64,000 bases of DNA from Ariolimax columbianus (GCA_036924085.1 JAVGWX010000007.1:75065948-75129947); one strand, 5' to 3'. Positions 32,120 through 43,665 are shown, numbered from the stretch's first letter. The notes: a model not told the origin generated them from the letters alone. Numbers and translations are program-made.

Positions 32120-32316
32120 ATCAGCACCACCACATCCTATAACAAGACAACTTCTATCATTTCACTAGAGAAGAACAAGTCAACATCTTCAGACTGAGAA
32201 CTTGCCATAAGGACATCTGTACAACAAAATGAGGATTGGGACAGATGACAGTTACCCATGTTGGGAGTAGATCATGACCAGCACGACCAACACATTCTGG
32301 CAAACTGCACGCTCAC
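32120..32316 (+). mobile_element. Non-LTR C-terminal fragment
   Basis: Forward strand FTREEQVNIFRLRTCHKDI (compare EQAVVFRLRTGHNRLR in the 44.4-47.9 kb element) and, after a frameshift, DHDQHDQHILANCTLT. Both are features of the segment after RNase H. The 64-bp tandem repeat starts within its end. Confidence 0.45.
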
Positions 32317-32632
32317 ATAGGAATAGAGAGAACAATACTGGCCTCGCGAGACAGACATGAGACACACACTGCTGGCTCACATAGGAATAGAGAGAACAAT
32401 ACTGGCCTCACGAGACAGACATGAGACACAAGCTGCTGACTCACACAGGAATAGAGAGAACAATACTGTCCTCGCGACACAGATATGAGACAAAGTTGCA
32501 CGCTCACATAGGAATAGAGAGAACAATACTGGCCTCACCAGACAGATATGAGACACAAGCTGCTGGCTCACACAGGAATAGAGAGAACAATACTGGCCTC
32601 GCGAGACAGAGATGAGACACAAATTTGTGGAA
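32300..32632. repeat. About 64-bp tandem repeat, five copies
   Basis: Unit cacataggaatagagagaac, then aatactggcctcgcgagaca, then gacatgagacacaagctgct with a variable end. The copies vary at tcgcgag/tcaccag and at the last dozen bases. Confidence 0.9.
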
Positions 32633-32747
32633 GGTAAAACATATACAACGCTGGTCTGTAAGAAGAACCGGGACCTTGATCTGATGAACGAAGAACAACA
32701 AGGGAATATGTTTTATGTATTTGTTCTTTCGGTATACATATCTTCGG

Positions 32748-32960
32748 GGATTCCGTGGCGATGTGGTTAAGCCGTCGGCCTCGTGCTCAGGTGGTGTGAG
32801 TTCGACTCCGGACTCCGCCGTCTGTTTCACGGGTGCTTGATGCGGTTCCCCTGCATCTCATAGTCACCCCCTAGTCGTCTTGTCATTGACATCTGGGATC
32901 GGGCGGCTCGAGACGAGAGGGTGGGGTTAAAAAGTATCACAGTTAATCCTTACTAAAAAT
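32748..32960 (+). mobile_element. SINE-D (tRNA-derived)
   Basis: A different SINE family. The head reads ccgtggcgatgtggttaag (A-box region) and gagttcgactcc (B box at 32798-32809), followed by a body with ctagtcgtcttgtcattgac and tcgagacgagagggtgggg, then a tail near taaaaagtatcacag. The 45-base box spacing fits a tRNA origin. It is the only copy in this window. Confidence 0.65.
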
Positions 32961-33566
32961 AGCGCTAGCAAATAAATTATACCATCATCGTCTACGATGG
33001 CAGGCAGCCTTTGCCTTTGCTTTTTTGTGAAGCAGTTGAGTGAAACCGTGTTCTGACCACAGGAGTGCAATTCGTTGTCTTCAGTGATAAATTTATTTTG
33101 TTAGTGAAACGACCATAACCGTTGCCTGTCTTTTGCAAGTATACACGGCAGCAGTTGTTTGTTATCAGAGTTGCTTCCCGTAATGAAGTTACATTAAAGA
33201 GTTCTAGCGTATTTCCTAACCTTCGCGAGATGTGTATGTAAGGAACATACATTGGAATCCAGTCCAAAAATTGATTATCAGCTGTTGAAGAACATCATAT
33301 CTTCCATCATTGTCAAATATTATGTTCTGAATCGCCATTACTGCACTCTGTGAATAATTATAGGCGTCACTGTGTCTCTTGAAGCCAAATTCATGTTTTA
33401 TTCATGCTTGATACTTTCTCTCAGGAGACCTCCCATACTTGACTCAAGTATGAATCAACCATTTCAGTTTTCTGCTAATTTCATCGATGGTTGTGTCATC
33501 ATTTAGCACCTGTTCGTGGATTGATGATCTTTCTCCTGATGTATTTTTTAAAATTATATCTATATC
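32961..33566. other. No recognised gene
   Basis: Unique-looking sequence; a 91-codon reverse-strand frame (32992-33267) has no recognised motif. Confidence 0.35.
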
Positions 33567-34300
33567 TGGGATCAAGATGTGCTGCAGCGGTCAGCGGGCC
33601 ATGGCTGACTGCCAGCGTCAGGGCCAGCGGTCCATAGCTGACTTCTAACGTCAGGGCCAGCGGCCCATAGCTTACTGCTAGCTTCATGGCCAGCGAACCA
33701 GAGCTGCCAAGACCCTTTTACACTCCACTCGTTGATCCTGGATAACAGGCTGCAACAGAACAAACTGGCTAAGAAGAAGAGATCTTCTTCTTCTTCTGCT
33801 TCGTTCATTCTCAATACTGAAAGGGCTTAAGTAGCAGATGTAGTTCAGAGAACGGAATGCGTTGTGTCGTAGTTTACAGCTTGGCTGCGATATTTGCACC
33901 TTTCGGTCCAACACATCCGACTTCAGCAAGCATGTTTTGAGTACCGGGTTATCATTCCCTTTTCGATCCCTTCTCCTTAGCCAGTCTGCCTTGCTGCAAT
34001 CTGTTATCCAGGATCACGGCGTGGAGGTGTAGAAGGGTCTTGGCAGATATAGTTCGCTGGCCCTGACGCTAGCAGTCAGCTATGGGTCGCTAACCACTGC
34101 AGCTGATGTGCTGCTCAGCATCTTGATCCCAGAAGAAGAGATCGACAAGGGAAGGCTAACCCGGTACTCAAAAATGCCTGCTAAAATCGGATGTGTCGGA
34201 CCGAAAGATGCAAAGATCGCAGTTATACTGTAAACTACGATACAACGCTTTCTGTTCATGGCTTAGTAGCAGGAGTTTGCGAACGAAGAAGAAGGAGAAG
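33567..34300 (+). mobile_element. SINE-B, split by a second SINE-B
   Basis: The forward copy runs 33567-33784, is interrupted, and resumes at 34131 through its GAA tail near 34300. The two parts join at ggctaagaagaagagatc, matching the intact copy at 62665 onwards. The 5' part carries a local triplication around ctgactgccagcgtcagg (33605-33690). Confidence 0.8.
33785..34130 (-). mobile_element. SINE-B nested inside SINE-B
   Basis: A full-length reverse-strand copy, from its GAA tail (ttcttcttcttctgc at the left) to its 5' end (gcatcttgatccc at the right). It is flanked by a perfect 13-bp duplication, agaagaagagatc, at 33772-33784 and 34131-34143. This fixes the order of the two insertions. 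Confidence 0.9.
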
Positions 34301-34770
34301 AAGAATATCTATATCTAGTATCCCAAAAGGTTTCCTAACCCTCGTGTCATGAAAACCATGTGACCACAACTGTAAATCCACATAATCCAATGAGAATTTG
34401 AGGCTCTTTGTCCGCCACAATCTCATGTCGTTTTCGTATCGCAATAGTTGACAGATATGAAGCGGTCTGGCTAGGTGCAGTGAAGCATTTGGTCAACTTT
34501 ATTATTTCAGGATCTGGAGTGAAGTCCACGGAATCGATGACAGAAATCGCCGTACGGATTGGCCATATTGAGTGTGTCCGGATCTTGGCTGGGGTCGTAA
34601 GGAGAGCGAGGCAAATGGATAGCTGTTATACCGATTGGAGTTTATTTAATCCGATGAAATTATTCGAGCCGAATATCCGCTTAATGAACTTGGATCCCAT
34701 GTGCACAGGATGTTTCTACGAAAACTGGCGTGACCCCAGGGCGCGCGTCTTGCTGAAAAATCTTGACCCT
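34301..34770. other. Unassigned sequence with an open frame
   Basis: The forward frame 34408-34854 is open for 148 codons (TEIAVRIGHIECVRILAGV, then NLDPMCTGCFYENWRDP). I recognise no family, see no repeat in the first 110 codons, and cannot tell a host exon from chance. Confidence 0.3.
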
Positions 34771-35230
34771 GTCTTTTATTCATATTTTGTCACCACTTTT
34801 TTGTTCACTTATTGCTGGAAATTCATTCACTTTATCTTTGGCTCATTCACTTAATATTTCACTCAATCCCTCTGTAAATCATTTAACTGGCTCTTTCTTG
34901 GACTCATTAACTTACACATTCTCTAATTGTCCCGTTGACTCATTCATTTAATTTTTTGACACATTCTTTATTTGACTAAATCACTTGTTAATCCTCTCAT
35001 TCTATCTCTGTCTCATTAATTGATTCATTCGTTCTTTTCTTTCACAAATTCCATTGCCAATTATTTTTCTCTCTCTCCTTTATCTATTAACTTATTAAGC
35101 ATCTCATTCTTTCATTAGCTCAATTGCTTATAAGCTCACTGACATTTGCTTGAACTCATTAATTTATCATTATTATTGAGTCATACAATTTTTATTTCAA
35201 TATCTCTCTCCCCCCCCCCCCCCCCTTCTT

Positions 35231-35270
<40 letters not shown>

Positions 35271-36632
35271 AGACTCACACAATTAGTAATTCACTTACTT
35301 TTTTTTGTTTTATCTCATTCACATAGGAGCTTACTCACTTTCGTTTGAACTTATACCCTTATCATTTAACTCAAACTGTCTTTAACTTGTGCAAATGTTA
35401 ATTCACTAATTCTCATTGACCCATACACTTATTAATTTACTAACTCTCTCTGACTAGTGCAAATATTAATTCACTAGCTCTCTCTGACTCATACAATTAT
35501 TAATTCACTAGCTCTCTCTGACTCATACAATTATTAATTCACTAGCTCTCTCTGACTCATACAATTATTAATTCACTAGCTCTCTCTGACTCATACAATT
35601 ATTAATTCACTAGCTCTCTCTGACTCATACAATTATTAATTCACTAGCACTCTCTGACTCATACAATTATTAATTCACTAGCTCTGTCTGACTCATACAA
35701 TTATTAATTCACTAACTTTCTCTGACGTGAGATACTTCTTAATTCTCCCAATCTCTCTTTGACTCATTCACATAGTATTTCACCGATTTATTTTCTCTCT
35801 GACCTCATTCACTATTTAATTCTCCTACTCTCCCTCACTAACTCACTCATTTGTTAACTGAATCACTTTTTCTTTGACTCATTTTTCCATTAACATAGTC
35901 ATGCAATTTTTTTTTACTCATTCGCAAAGTAACTTACGCATTCCTTTTGTAATTAAATTATTTATTACCGCATTCACATACTCTTTAATTCAAATGTTTA
36001 TCAACTGACTCATGCTCTCTATAATTCAGTTATTTATTAACTCACTTAATCTTTGACTAAGTTATTGATTAGCTTTCTCACTCTCTCTTTACTCGTTCAC
36101 CTATTACCTCACTTTCATTCTCTTTAATTAATTAACTTATTAATTCAAACTAACCTCCCCCCCCCCTCCACTCTCTCTCTCTCTCTTTGTCTTTCTCTCT
36201 TCGACTCTTACTCTTTTTTAAACTAACTCGCTCACACTTTTTGGCATTCTCTAATTAATTAATTCACTTTCTCTTAGACTTGCTTGCCTGTTCAGTAAGT
36301 CAATCTCACTTTGACTCGCATATTTATTAACTCTCTCTCTCTCTCTCTCCCCCCCCCCCCTTTGATTTTATTCATTGACAAATTAACTCACTAAATCTTT
36401 CCTTCACTCATTCACTGAGTAATTATCTCATTTCTTGTTGTCTTATTTATTAATTAATTCCAGCAATCTCATTGTGACGCACTGATTTTAATTTTCTCTT
36501 TCACTTGTATTCATTCTCTTTTGTTTACGTTAGTAACATTTACCTGCTAACTCACTCTCTAAAACTTACTTACTCATTCATTTACTAACGCTCCTACCCA
36601 CTCACTCCATCACTTAATCCCTCTCTCCCTCA
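34771..36632. repeat. Pyrimidine-rich low-complexity region
   Basis: About 1.9 kb built of loosely repeated ttcactcattaatt-like words, several CT microsatellites (35235-35268, 36170-36190, 36333-36352) and C runs. No gene seen. Confidence 0.85.
35400..35730. repeat. 34-bp tandem repeat
   Basis: Seven to eight near-identical units of ctagctctctctgactcata plus caattattaattca inside the low-complexity region. Confidence 0.9.
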
Positions 36633-36639
36633 TTCAATG

Positions 36640-37817
36640 ACTCTGGCACACCAAACAGTGGATGTTATTTATCTAGACTTTGCAAAGGCCTTTGATAGAG
36701 TACCTCATCAAAGATTATTTCGAAAGTTAAAATCACATGGAATAGGTGGCGAAGTTGCCAAATGGATTGAAAATTGGTTAACGGGAAGAAGGCAGAGGGT
36801 GGGCATAAATAAGGAGTACTCTGAGTGGAGTGAAGTGAAAAGTGGTGTGCCACAGGGCTCGGTTTTGGGACCAATTTTGTTCTTGATATATATTAATGAT
36901 TTGGACATTGATATGAGATCCATGATTGCAAAATTTGCTGATGACACAAAACTATGCAGTAGTGTCTCATCTAAAGCGGAAGTGGATATATTGATGTCGG
37001 ATTTAGATAAAATTCGAGAATGGTCTGTAAGCTGGCAAATGGAGTTTAATGTAGATAAATGTACAGTCATCCACATGGGTAGATCCAATATGGAACATAA
37101 TTACAGAATGGGAGAAAACAATATTAGAAAGATAGATAAGGAAAGGGACCTAGGGGTTATAATAGATCATACAGGAAAGGTGAGTGAGCAAGTTAAGGTA
37201 GCAGTGAAAAAGGCAAATGCAATGTTAGGTATGATAAAAAGAAATATTAAACATAGGAGCAAGGAAGTGATCGTCAAACTGTATAAAGCTTTAGTTAGAC
37301 CTAGATTGGAGTACTGTGTACAGGTGTGGAGTCCTTATCATAGAGGGGACATAAACATGCTAGAAAGAATACAAAAAAGAGCGACAAAGATGATAGTGGG
37401 ATTCCAGAATTACAGTTATGAGGAACGACTCAGAAAAACCGGCCTACAGTGTCTCGAAGAGAGAAGAATTCGTGGTGACTTAATACAGGTTTATAAGATG
37501 ATCAGAGGAATCGATAAATTAGACTATAACAAGTTTTCTTAAATACAGCCACCTACAATAACACGAGGGCATAGCTACAAGCTGATTAAAGAGAGGTCCA
37601 GGTTAGATATTAGGAAATATTTTTTTAGTCAGAGAGTGGTGTCTGCTTGGAATGCATTGCCAGGGGAGGTAGTGGAGGCAGGGACAGTTAATGCATTTAA
37701 GAATAAACTGGATGCGCATAGATTTTAGAGCAAGGTGATGTAAATGTAACTGGTTGTATACAGACTCTGCAGGGTCTTCTAAACCAGTATAAAGATGTTA
37801 AGTTAAGTTAAGTTAAG
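36640..37817 (+). mobile_element. CR1-like reverse transcriptase, 5'-truncated
   Basis: The best preserved coding sequence in the window. One frame from 36637 holds motif A (VIYLDFAKAFDRVPH), motif B (SGVPQGSVLGPILFLIYIND), motif C (KFADDTKL, both Asp present), the thumb (ERDLGVIID) and a C-terminal block (RLEYCVQVWSPY, ERIQKRATKMI). A TAA at 37540-37542 is the only interruption. The frame continues to 37728 with [13 protein letters not shown] and NAFKNKLDA, the usual CR1/L2 end. The 3' region folds (ACTGGTT at 37749, AACCAGT at 37782) and ends in (TTAAG)n. A ttcaatg at 36633-36639 and 37818-37824 may be a short target duplication. The endonuclease and ORF1 are absent. Confidence 0.9.
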
Positions 37818-37832
37818 TTCAATGTTATTAAT

Positions 37833-37841
37833 CTCTCTCTC

Positions 37842-37899
<58 letters not shown>

Positions 37900-37900
37900 C
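37833..37900. repeat. (CT)n microsatellite
   Basis: CT run that continues the low-complexity region in which the CR1-like element sits. Confidence 0.95.
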
Positions 37901-39118
37901 CTATTCCTCACACTCAAACATATACTCGTACATGGATACGTATACAACACAAACATACCATTTCACGTTTAACGAAAAAATATAACGTATAATTGTTATA
38001 GTAAAATAAAGCATAATTTGTAATGGAAAATTTAACACAATTTTGTACGCAAAATACTACATAATTTTTAGCGGAAAATTTAAGTTTTGGTGAAAAAATA
38101 ACACAATTTTCAACGACAAATATAACATAAATTGCTAAGAAAAATGTTTAAAAAATTGTCAAAATATAACTATCCCAATCCATTAGTATACAGGCATCCT
38201 CAGAGAGGTACTGGTGGGAATGAAGGAGAGGGGAATGTAGAGGAGGTTTTGAGAAAGTGCAAGAGAGTTACGGAACAATGCATCTGTTTAAATGTTTGCT
38301 GCGATAGACGACTAAAGAGAGTTGTAGGTAGGATGTGCAGCCTTATTGTGTAGACCTAATTGCTACTGAATCCACTATTGCAAGAAAGCACTTCAGGACT
38401 TTGGTGTAGACTTCCTGTACGATTCAACTGCCATGACCAGCCTACGGTAGGTAAGGAGAAAATATAAGATACGATTCGGAAATTATACTTACATGAAATC
38501 GTATTAAACGCAACAATGTTTGTTATTATGCAAAAGGCAAATCCGCTCTACAATTAAAATACTACAGATTTATCAGCAACAAGGAAGTTATAGAAAGTTG
38601 CGCGTGACAGGTCTTAAGCATGACGTGTCACAATATCACAATGACGCAAACGTTCAGTAAAAAATATTGGCTGTGTAATCGGTCGGGCTTTGTCTTCGCG
38701 CGTTTCCAAGATTGCAAACGTCAAGGGCGTGTGAGGTCTTTGTTTCACATGCGTCTACAAGGTTAAATATACCTAGTCTGAATCGATTGCAGACTCCAAA
38801 CTGGAGACGGAACAGGAATCAATAGAAAGTGAAGGAGCTTAACAGCAATAAGATTGAAGTATGGGGTAATATTTAGGTGTGACAATGTCAGACGTAAACG
38901 TGGAGGTGTCGTAATGACACGCTATAGAACAAATGATGGTATCATGACATGCGAAGATATAAATAGTGGGTAATGTGGGGATTTGATAATGACACGGTAG
39001 TGGTAGGTGGTGGTGCTGGGGTTTGATGATGAAATGTAAACTGGGGGTTGGGTGATGTTTTGATGGCAAACTATGAAGGGGTGGGTGCAGAGTAGTGATT
39101 CGTTAATGACAATAGCTA
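37901..39118. other. No recognised gene
   Basis: AT-rich with an imperfect aaaatttaacacaattttt repetition at 37970-38130, then unique sequence. A 73-codon frame (38132-38353) has no motif. Confidence 0.35.
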
Positions 39119-40385
39119 ATAAGAGTTAATGTGGAGAAATAATAACGGCGAGATATGAACAGAGCATAAGGAGAAGGTATGACAATGGCGAGATATGAAC
39201 AGAGCATAAGGTGAAGGCCTGTCAATGGCGAGATATGAACAGAGCATAAGGTGGAGGCATGCCAATGGCGAGATATGAACAGAGCATAAGGTGAAGGCAT
39301 GTCAATGGCGAGATATGAACAGAGCATAAGGTGGAGGCATGCCAATGGCGAGATATGAACAGAGCATAAGGTGAAGGCATACCAATGGCGAGATATGAAC
39401 AGAGCATAAGGTGAAGGCCTGTCAATGGCGAGATATGAACAGAGCATAAGGTGAAGGCCTGTCAATGGCGAGAATTAAACAGAGCATAAGGTGAAGGCAT
39501 GACAATGGCGAAATATAAAGAGAGCATAAGGTGAAGGCATGGCAATAAAGAGATATAAACAAATGATAAGATGAAGATATGATAATTACGAGATATAAGC
39601 AGAAGATGATGGGAAGGCATATAAATGACGAGATATAAATAGACCACAAGGTGTAGTAGACATGCTAACGAAGAGATATAAACAGAGGGAATGTGAAAAT
39701 GTAGGACTGGGCAGATATAAACAGAGGACAAAGTGAAGACGTGGGATTAGACAGATATAAAGAGAGAATAAAGTGAAGACGTGAGATTGGACAGATATAC
39801 ACAGAGGATAAAGTGAAGGCGTCCGATTGGACATATATAAACAGAGGATACAGTGAAGACGTGGGATTGGACAGATATAAAGAGAGGATAAAGTGAAGAC
39901 GTGGGATTGGACAGATATAAAGAGAGGATAAAGTGAAGATGGGAGAACACCATAAACGAATAGACCAATCCCTAAATCAGAGGATGCATAAGCAGCAGCC
40001 GCTGAGAAAAAGCGGCCGGCGTGATATTATGGACGTGTCTTCATGTGTGCCCCAACGACCTCACCGGTTACGGGATGACTTAACGTGACTGGACTTGAAA
40101 ATGAAGACATGAGAGTGTGAAGTATAATAAGGAGAGCATAAGGTTTAGACATGACATGGACAAGATTTAAACTTAGGATAAGGTGAAGACATGAGATTGA
40201 CAAGATATAAACTTAGGATAAGGTGAAGACATGAGATTGACAAGATATAAACCTAGAATAAAGATGTATGAGATTGAAGAAAAATATAAACTTAGGATAA
40301 GGTGAAGACATAAGATTGATAAGATATAAACAGAGGATAAGGTGAGGACATGAAATTGACAAGATATAAACGGAGGTAATATGTA
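39119..40385. repeat. 40-bp minisatellite
   Basis: About 28 units. At the left they are near-identical (gcgagatatgaacagagcat plus aaggtgaaggcatgtcaatg). Rightwards they grade into gacagatataaagaggataa types. A retrotransposon end interrupts at 39965-40097. Confidence 0.9.
39965..40097 (+). mobile_element. Retrotransposon 3' end inside the array
   Basis: Encodes DIMDVSSCVPQRPHRLRDDLT, the same ending as VSSCVPQRPDGLRDELN at 27651-28035, with tgccccaacgacct identical in both. Only about 45 codons remain. Confidence 0.65.
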
Positions 40386-40951
40386 TCTTCTTGTTCTCCG
40401 CAAGCCTTAAGGCGACATTTAGAATATCTATAAGGAAAGTAGCAGCCTGCCTGAGATTACTGGCGTGTCTATGAAGAATGTTCAGGAATGGTACTGCTGA
40501 AATTCAGCAGTTATTTTATCTGTGATGTAGCCATGAGTTTCCTGATGACATACCATTCTGCTGTGGTCTGTGGTTGTTCACCTCTGTTGGGCTAGTACTA
40601 TGCGTCGTTTAGTTGTTGACCTGTGTTCTACCACCCTCTTGTATATTGATTAATCAGTTATGTTTAATTTGCATTGCACGGTTTTTGTCACAAGTTCATA
40701 TTAAAGTCGTGAATTTTGTTGGACATTGTATTTAATAGGGAAATCAACTTATATAATGAGTTTGAATTGTCAATATAAACGTTTGCAGAGAACAAAGATA
40801 CAAATAATAGTTCCAAATGGCAATCGAAGTTGGTGAATGGGTCAGACATGTGTATTCAAGTGGAATCGCATCCGGCTGTGCGGTACAATCTAAGCGTGTC
40901 AAACACTATTGCCCGTGGGGCATACTTGGGCAGCGATGGTAATTGGTCTGT
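40386..40951. other. No recognised gene
   Basis: Unique-looking sequence without supported features. Confidence 0.35.
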
Positions 40952-41150
40952 CTTAACTTAACTTAACGTCTTTATACTGGTTAAGAAGACCCTGCAGAGT
41001 CTGTATACAACCAGTTTCATTTACATCACCTTGCTCTAAAAGATTTGCGCATCTAATTTATTCTTAAATGCATTAATGCCCCTGACTCCATTACTTGCAG
41101 TGGCAAAGCATTCTTTGGCTAAAAAAATATTTCCTAATATTATGTCTTGT
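40952..41150 (-). mobile_element. CR1-like 3' end, second copy
   Basis: Reverse-strand copy of the last 200 bp of the element at 36640-37817: the NAFKNKLDA codons, the stem-loop (arms 40976-40982 and 41009-41015) and the (TTAAG)n tail at 40952-40967. It is 5'-truncated to little more than the 3' untranslated region. Confidence 0.85.
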
Positions 41151-41324
41151 CGTGCAGTTTGCATTTTCGCCCGTAATGGTTCTATTCTCAGCGATGCAAG
41201 CCCCGTATGTGATGGCATTGTGCCAGGCTGACCGGTTAGGGGGCAATCAACTCCCAGGATGCGACATCAATGGAGAAACTGTTCCTAGAAACTATAGCGA
41301 GTCTTTGTATAGTTTCTTCTGTCA

Positions 41325-41522
41325 GGGCTTGTCTGTTCTATCTCTGGCGAACGCTTGTCTGTTCTATCTCTGGCGAACGCTTGCATGTTCTGTCTCTGGC
41401 GAACGCTTGCCTGTTCTGTCTCTGGCGAACGCTTGTCTGTTCTGTCTCTGGCGAACGCTTGCCTGTTCTGTCTCTGGCGAACGCTTGTCTGTTCTGTCTT
41501 TAGCAAAGGGTTGCCTGTTCTG
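41325..41522. repeat. 26-bp minisatellite, seven copies
   Basis: Unit ctgttctgtctctggcgaac plus gcttgt. It abuts a retrotransposon tail at 41523. Open frames on both strands are repeat translations. Confidence 0.9.
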
Positions 41523-41785
41523 AGTTCACAGTACAACAGGAGCTCATCGGGTATGCGAACAGTCTGTCTAGTCCATCTGATCTGAGTTTCCTTCAGCAGT
41601 GAAGAGATGCCCCAAAGTCTAGCCTTGTTGAGGACTTTAGAATTGGGCACTCTATCCTGAAAAGCGACATTGAGCAGCCCGCGAAGATAGCTCACTTGAA
41701 ACATTTTGCATTTCCTTACATGCTTGCCAAAGATTGACCATACTTCGCTTGAGTATAGAAAGAGTGTTAGCAGCGCCAGCTAGCT
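41523..41785 (-). mobile_element. Non-LTR C-terminal tail
   Basis: Reverse strand LFLYSSEVWSIFGKHVRK, then FQDRVPNSKVLNKARLWGIS, then QIRWTRQTVRIPDELLLYCEL. These correspond to the segment after the reverse transcriptase (L-Y-x-x-E-x-W, W-Q-D-x-x-P, R-W-x-x-x-V-R-M/I-P-D-E). The last motif matches the PKQLFYGEL junction of the 20.9-22.7 kb element, so the two are likely the same family. Confidence 0.65.
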
Positions 41786-42034
41786 GAACCACCGTAGCAG
41801 ATGGTGCAAGGGGTCTGCACTAACTTGTTATTCACTTCCAACAATTAACTATGTTACTAACTGAAATTAAAACACAACAATGAAACTTTATTTCTACACG
41901 TTCACAACTGACTCTCCAACCTTCACTATAAACAAAACCTGTCTGGCTGCAAGAAATATAAACTAAACTAAACTAAAATAAACTTTATTACGACAACAAC
42001 TTGATAGTCGAACTGTAACTTGAGAAACAAACAG
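41786..42034. other. No recognised gene
   Basis: Short spacer with an aaactaaactaaact run near 41960. Confidence 0.35.
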
Positions 42035-42228
42035 TTACTAAACAGTTGAACAGTAACTGGATAGACGAACTGTAACTGGATAAACGAACTGTAACTGGAT
42101 AAACGAACTGTAACTGGATAGACGAACTGTAACTGGATAGACGAACTGTAACTGGATTGACAAACAGTTACTTGATAGTCGAACTGTAATTTGATAGACG
42201 AACTTTAAATTAATAGACGAACCGTTAT
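42035..42228. repeat. 19-bp minisatellite
   Basis: About ten units of cgaactgtaactggataga and variants. Confidence 0.85.
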
Positions 42229-42885
42229 GTCTATTTCCACGGAAAAGAATAGTCGTGTCTGTTCTGCAACCCAGATGATAATGAACAACGAATGGCTACA
42301 GACTATCAATGCTCCCTCCCCCCCCCCCTTTTCAATTTTAATAAAACATGTCTAAAATCATATCACTAATAAATCTACAAAGTTAAGATCTGTTAAGACA
42401 CATTTATCAAGTAATAGAGCTAACGCTAATAAAATAAAATAATGTGAATTTACTCACACTATCGTGGCTAGGAAAAGAAAACGTATATTAACTAACAAAG
42501 ACAAATAAATAAGATAAGAAGACAAGTAAAACTGACTAACAGACAATTTCAGAAACTAACAAAGTGAATTTTATTTAAATATGATTTGACAAAATAATGC
42601 TGAATCTCAGTGAAGTGATTTAAAATCTGAGAGGTCATCTAGAATGGGATTGGAAGTAAAGAGTTAGAAAGAAGAAGAAGAAAAATATATAAAACATGAG
42701 AGTGAGTGGTAGAGAGAAAGGGATAGAAAATGAGAGAAAGGAAATAGACATACAATTTTGAATGATGACTTCATGCAGGGATCCGGATTCTGTGTCTTTA
42801 GGTTCTCTTTTATCTCTTTTTGGACTTCTAGTTTGTGTTTTCGTGTCAATGTTGTGGTACTCTCATCTCTGAGAAATTCAGCTAT
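42229..42885. other. No recognised gene
   Basis: AT-rich spacer with a C run near 42314. The last 60 bases (gagaaattcagctatgatg) may be badly decayed 18S sequence. Confidence 0.35.
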
Positions 42886-43071
42886 GATGTTTGTCAAGAA
42901 TGTTTTTATTAATCAAGAACGAAAGTCTGAAGCGCGAAGACGATCAGATACCGTCGTAGTTCTGACCATAAACGATGCCGTCTAGCGATCCGCAAGAGTT
43001 GCTTCAATGACTCTGCGGGCAGCTTCTGGGAAACGAAAGTGTTTGGGTTCCGGGGGAAGTATGGTTGCAAA

Positions 43072-43120
<49 letters not shown>

Positions 43121-43143
43121 GCGGCTTAATTTGACTCAACACG
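42886..43143 (+). rRNA. 18S rRNA internal fragment (pseudogene)
   Basis: About 250 bases match the central 18S region, from tttgtcaagaatgttttta through attaatcaagaacgaaagt, gacgatcagataccgtcgta, gttccgggggaagtatggtt and gaaacttaaaggaattgacg to tttgactcaacacg. Several conserved positions are changed (for example aaacgaaagt for the usual aaaccaaagt). The 5' 18S and the 3' third are missing, and the sequence switches to 28S within 40 bases. Confidence 0.9.
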
Positions 43144-43182
43144 CCAACAATGAAATGACTGACAGGCTGAGAGCATTTTCTT

Positions 43183-43665
43183 TGCGTCTAATAGGGAACG
43201 TGTGCTGGAATTATACCCTCGAAAGACAGGTTAGTTTACTCCACAAACGACAGGGCGTTGCTACGGTAATCCTGCTCAATCCGAGAGGAATCGCAGATCT
43301 CAGACTCTTGGTCCACGTGCCTGGCTGATAAGCTAATGGTGCGAGGCTACTATCTGAGGGATTATGGCCGAACGCCTCTAAGCCGGAATCCCGCCCTGAA
43401 TCTCAGCACTACTGTGACGGGAGGCAACGATGTGGTTTTGATCTGGGGCTCGCGTCTCAGCCCGACCCGGTTGAGCCGCATAAAGAGGTCTCTGCCGTCC
43501 CGCCGATCAAAGCGGGCGGGGAGCTGCTCGATATTCACCCCATACGGCGTTGAGGTGTGAAACCACTAGTAGAAGACATAGTTCTCAGTCGGGGTGACGT
43601 AAGCAGAAGAGCAGCCACCTCACTGCGAATTGTTGAGACTCAACCCTTGATCATGAGGTATGTCC
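43183..43665 (+). rRNA. 28S rRNA 3' fragment (pseudogene)
   Basis: The last 480 bases of 28S: ctaatagggaacgtg, acaggttagttta, gtaatcctgctca, gaacgcctctaagcc, and the natural end ttgagactcaacccttgatc followed by atgaggtatgtcc. The sarcin-ricin loop, almost invariant in life, is damaged (caatccgagaggaat for cagtacgagaggaac), so no working ribosome could use it. It stops about where mature 28S ends. Confidence 0.9.

Noticed and set aside
42886..43665. Functional rRNA genes
   Set aside because: Both parts are incomplete, joined out of order and carry changes at nearly invariant positions.
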